Below, piece by piece: positions 28,895 through 31,047 of a stretch of DNA of 31,047 nucleotides. The notes beneath the pieces are model-generated. The model worked only from the letters and a program-made list of their open reading frames with translations. It was not told the DNA's origin and ran no database searches. Every line of letters begins with the position of its first letter. The first letter of the stretch is position 1. The stretch is from a virus. The stretch is from positions 1-31,047 of IMG/VR virus record IMGVR_UViG_3300044703_000142, one strand, 5' to 3'. Made by a program: the position numbers and the translations under genes.

Positions 28895-29599
28895 CTAGTA
28901 TCCGGCGCTAAGCGGGCCAAAATTGAGCCTATAATTCACGCCAAATCTAACGATGTTGTTTGTCGCGTAATCCTTGCCTGTGATCCCGAATCCTAAATTA
29001 TACTCTTTGATCTGTGACTGCAGATAGAGGTACTCAGCTTTGGCGGTCCAGCCCCCGATCAGGGCGGCTTCTACGCCAGCCCCGACGGTCCATAGCGGCC
29101 GAATTTCCGAACTAGTCCTGGAGCCAATCTCCGTGCGGTATTCTCCCTGGCCACCGCCGGCCGTGCCGTAGATTAGGAACCGGTCCAAGGCCGCACCAAC
29201 CCGGAGGCGGCCAGTCCAGAACCATGGAAGGCTGTTTGTTAGACTGGAACCAAATACCTGGTATTTTTGCTGCTGGCCGGTGACTTGCACGTCAGATTCC
29301 AGGCCAAAGACAAAAGTTCCAGTTTGGAAATTAGTGCCACCTTGGAAGCCGACCAAAGGACCCGGTAGATGTTCGGTTGACGTGGCGCTAAAGGGCCCCA
29401 CCGCTACTCTGGCGACCGTTTCTCCTTGGCCATATCCAGCATTCAATCCCAGATATGAACCGGCCCAACTGTAATACGCCGGTGCGGGAGGCGGATACAC
29501 TATCGGCGGCGGTTCGGGATAAGGTGCTGCGGGCTGATCAGCAGCAAATACTGCAGAACTGAGCAAAGCGCCTGTAAAGCTCGCGAGCAGCGATTTCAT
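28895..29599 (-). CDS. Omp25/31-like outer-membrane beta-barrel protein
   Basis: A 234-aa protein with a signal peptide ('MKSLLASFTGALLSSAVFAADQ', cleavage after Ala), a Pro/Tyr-rich linker, then an eight-strand-type barrel (OMP_b-brl, PF13505). The characteristic opening 'YSWAGSYLGLNAGYGQGE' is followed by alternating strands such as 'TFVFGLESDVQVTGQ', 'LIYGTAGGGQGEYRT', 'GGWTAKAEYLYLQ' and the closing 'NNIVRFGVNYRLNFG'. This family is abundant in Hyphomicrobiales. GGGGGAGG lies 4 nt before the ATG. An envelope protein carried beside phage genes could influence phage adsorption, but there is no direct evidence for that. Confidence 0.9.
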   Translation of the reverse strand: MKSLLASFTGALLSSAVFAADQPAAPYPEPPPIVYPPPAPAYYSWAGSYLGLNAGYGQGETVARVAVGPFSATSTEHLPGPLVGFQGGTNFQTGTFVFGLESDVQVTGQQQKYQVFGSSLTNSLPWFWTGRLRVGAALDRFLIYGTAGGGQGEYRTEIGSRTSSEIRPLWTVGAGVEAALIGGWTAKAEYLYLQSQIKEYNLGFGITGKDYATNNIVRFGVNYRLNFGPLSAGY

Positions 29600-29846
29600 T
29601 TAGCCTCCCCCGTAAAAGCTAGCTGGTTGCTTCCGCAACTCTTGATTGGGGTACTTACGAGCCGGACTGTGGCGAATATGGGACGTGTCAATAGAAAATT
29701 AACAAGTCGTTCGATGGGGCGCGCGGCATCCCGCCGATCTTCGTCCTCACCATCCCGGGTGGCCAACTCACTCGGATCAAGGAGGGCTGGCGCGCCGGAG
29801 GGGCACCGTGCCCTGATGCTATTGTTCCTGGCGGGGTGGATGGGCG
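29600..29846. other. Intergenic region, mostly featureless
   Basis: It contains the upstream region of the barrel gene. TTGACA occurs on the minus strand at about 29684-29689, but no good -10 follows at normal spacing. An 86-codon plus-strand frame over 29627-29887 has no plausible protein features. I see no repeat or terminator. Confidence 0.5.
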
Positions 29847-30563
29847 TTAGTTGCGGTGGCTGCTGCGGGCAGACTTCCTTCCTTTAGGCTGAGCCTGACA
29901 AAGCCGATCAAATTCGGTGATGACGTGCTCAGGTCCGCGTTTCCACTTCAAGATAGCAAAGCCGTCTTTTCGCACAGCCAACCGACCCTCCAGGGCGGCA
30001 ATTGCTTTGAGAATGTAATCTATTCTCGGATTGCATTGGTCTTTTTTCAGCGTCCTATAATAAGTCTTTGTGCCCGCGATTTCGTCTAGATCGACCATAG
30101 ACCATGCGCGGGTAGCTGCATTGTGTCTAATTAGATCAAGGACCAGATTACCCACGGGTTTGATTCTCAACCGCGGATGCAAAAGGCCAAGGCTGCGCCC
30201 CTTTTTGTAGATTGCTACCCAGGAAACACCGGGAAATTCTTTCATTAGGACGCTAATTTCTCCGGTCGAGAACTGCTTACGTAACGTGCTTACGTCGTTC
30301 GGCGTCCACCTGTGATATTTGGTGGCAACGCCAAGCGCCCGTGCCCGCATACAAATGGCACCAAGCGTTCGGTTTTGCAAAAGGCGACGAAGCTTCACGT
30401 AGTCTGGATAGATTGAACGTATTAGCTTATCTTCTTTCGGCGTCCAAATGGGCCAGCCGCTAAATGTCCGGCCGTTGAGGCGAATGCGGGCGCGGCAGTA
30501 TTCAGCAAGCGCCGCATTCCGATAAAGAAAACGTGCGGCACCCCTGCTTTTTCTCGTCCCCAT
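29847..30563 (-). CDS. SANT/Myb-like DNA-binding protein, unknown role
   Basis: A 238-aa basic protein with two tandem Myb/SANT-like helix-turn-helix repeats. The first, at about 40-80, reads 'WTPKEDKLIRSIYPDYVKLRRLLQNRTLGAICMRARALG'. The second, at about 86-127, reads 'WTPNDVSTLRKQFSTGEISVLMKEFPGVSWVAIYKKGRSLG'. A third helical segment follows ('SMVDLDEIAGTKTYYRTLKKDQCNPRIDYILKAIAALEG'), reading like an HTH. Such modules are frequent in phage and mobile-element proteins that recognise DNA, sometimes fused to HNH nucleases, but no nuclease motif is visible. It starts 69 bp from structured RNA copy 2 and is transcribed away from it. Confidence 0.65.
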   Translation of the reverse strand: MGTRKSRGAARFLYRNAALAEYCRARIRLNGRTFSGWPIWTPKEDKLIRSIYPDYVKLRRLLQNRTLGAICMRARALGVATKYHRWTPNDVSTLRKQFSTGEISVLMKEFPGVSWVAIYKKGRSLGLLHPRLRIKPVGNLVLDLIRHNAATRAWSMVDLDEIAGTKTYYRTLKKDQCNPRIDYILKAIAALEGRLAVRKDGFAILKWKRGPEHVITEFDRLCQAQPKGRKSARSSHRN

Positions 30564-30631
30564 GCGTCGAAATTTAGCCCCGGATTGAGGCGCGCGAAAG
30601 CGCCCCGAATAGGGTTGTTGATTTTTTAACC

Positions 30632-30882
30632 AAATCAGCGGAACGTGTCCGTGGGCCTGAAAACCCGGACCTGAGCTATAGCCGCGCCATTCCTGGTCAG
30701 AATGCCCGCTCGATTGGCGTCGAGAGGGAAGCGGCTGAACGTAGGTAGCGCATTGGCGTGCGCTCCGACCTGGCCATTATGGCCGGGAGGGCCGCGCCAT
30801 GTCCAGAGCCTTCGGGCTTAAAAGCGCTGCCGCCAGTCGCTCAGGCTGGTTTTCAGCTCCCGGCTGCCGGTCCGTCACCGGC
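30632..30882 (+). ncRNA. Structured RNA, copy 2 (TTGGCR-loop hairpin RNA)
   Basis: The stems are GTCCG/CGGAC (30647-30670), CATTC-CTGGTCA-GAATG (30688-30704), CTCGA-TTGGCG-TCGAG (30709-30724), GCGCA-TTGGCG-TGCGC (30748-30763), CTGGCC-ATTAT-GGCCGG (30770-30786), AGCC-TTCG-GGCT (30807-30818), CCAG/CTGG (30833-30849) and GCCGGT-CCGTC-ACCGGC (30866-30882). AGCCGC/GCGGCT (30680-30685 and 30731-30736) can enclose two of them. Several differ from copy 1 by paired changes. Copy 2 ends 34 nt before ATG 30917, so it may be a 5' leader of that gene or an independent RNA. Ligand and partner are unknown. Confidence 0.7.
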
Positions 30883-30916
30883 AACGGCTCTGAAAAGCCT
30901 AAACTGAGCAAGCCCA

Positions 30917-31047
30917 ATGACCCAACTCAATCCTATGTTCCCCGCCGATCCGGCGCATGCCCCTTCTTTGCCACCAGGAGCCCCGCCCATGCGGCCGGCT
31001 TCCGAGATAGCCAAGGATCCGTTTTTCGATCCGGAGACGTTCCCTGA
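30917..31047 (+). CDS. Start of an unknown gene truncated by the window end
   Basis: An open frame from ATG 30917 to the last bases (43 codons) reads 'MTQLNPMFPADPAHAPSLPP' and then 'GAPPMRPASEIAKDPFFDPE', with the Pro-rich composition of a real N-terminus. No strong ribosome-binding site is visible (CTGAGCAAGCCCA). The gene lies 34 nt downstream of structured RNA copy 2. The overlapping longer frame from 30799 in another phase reads through the RNA and is not credible. The product cannot be named from this fragment. Confidence 0.5.
   Translation, partial: MTQLNPMFPADPAHAPSLPPGAPPMRPASEIAKDPFFDPETFP

Noticed and set aside
29627-29887. 86-codon plus-strand frame upstream of the barrel gene
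   Set aside because: Arg/Ser-rich composition with no structure, and it overlaps the end of the SANT-like gene on the other strand.
27003-30882. Reading the two RNA copies as terminal repeats of an insertion sequence
   Set aside because: They are direct, diverged, structured and covarying, and no transposase lies between them.
30799-31047. 82-codon frame starting inside the RNA
   Set aside because: The frame is dictated by conserved RNA hairpins; the ATG at 30917 in another frame looks more like a real start.

Overview
The window looks like an accessory region of an alphaproteobacterial chromosome. It is GC-rich, and its Omp25/31-type porin-like barrel protein, gene-transfer-agent-like tail assembly chaperones and P27-type small terminases point to Hyphomicrobiales, probably a Bradyrhizobium/Rhodopseudomonas/Afipia-like genome. 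That placement is inference. It holds two phage-related elements on either side of a tRNA-Ser(CGA) gene, plus a cargo region with two copies of a structured RNA.

Region 1 (587-12257) is a compact, tightly overlapping rightward operon of HK97/GTA-type virion genes. In order: portal, GTA gp10-like protein, a prohead protease-major capsid fusion with an apparent internal start for the capsid part, a fused gp10/gp10.1-type tail assembly chaperone, HNH nuclease, a phage protein of unknown role, gp6-like connector, HK97 gp10-like, DUF3168, head-closure protein, TerS, TerL and tape measure. The order is unusual because the terminase genes follow the connector genes. No major tail tube, tail-tip or lysis gene is visible. 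A ribbon-helix-helix protein, a candidate antisense small RNA and a putative HUH-type replication protein with internal iteron-like repeats follow.

Region 2 (12274-15963) holds small cargo genes: a membrane protein, a BamE/SmpA-like lipoprotein and unknown proteins. It ends with a two-gene unit encoding a protein with HslV/proteasome-type N-terminal-nucleophile features (Thr after Met, Asp17, Lys, GSG) and a 160-aa partner of unknown function.

Region 3 (16053-about 25245) starts at tRNA-Ser(CGA) and reads like a phage satellite (PICI-like) rather than a full phage. It has a tyrosine integrase and an RHH repressor-like gene on the minus strand, a divergent control region with two near-identical 18-bp palindromic operators, and an AlpA/HTH-17 protein. 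These are followed by two small genes, a Prim-Pol/RepA-type primase-helicase and a 363-bp noncoding repeat-rich region (candidate origin). Then come a P27-type TerS, unknown genes, a coiled-coil protein, an HK97 prohead protease without any capsid gene, a cold-shock protein, a strong terminator and a glycine-rich protein.

Region 4 (25252-31047) is mostly leftward cargo: a membrane protein, an unknown 359-aa protein, an unknown membrane protein, a lipoprotein, an outer-membrane barrel and a SANT/Myb-like DNA-binding protein. Two copies of a roughly 250-nt structured RNA lie at 27003-27256 and 30632-30882 on the plus strand. Their stems covary and several hairpins share the loop TTGGCG. The second copy sits just upstream of a coding region cut by the window end. 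I regard this RNA as the strongest candidate for something undescribed, followed by the HslV-like pair and the capsid-less satellite carrying TerS and protease.
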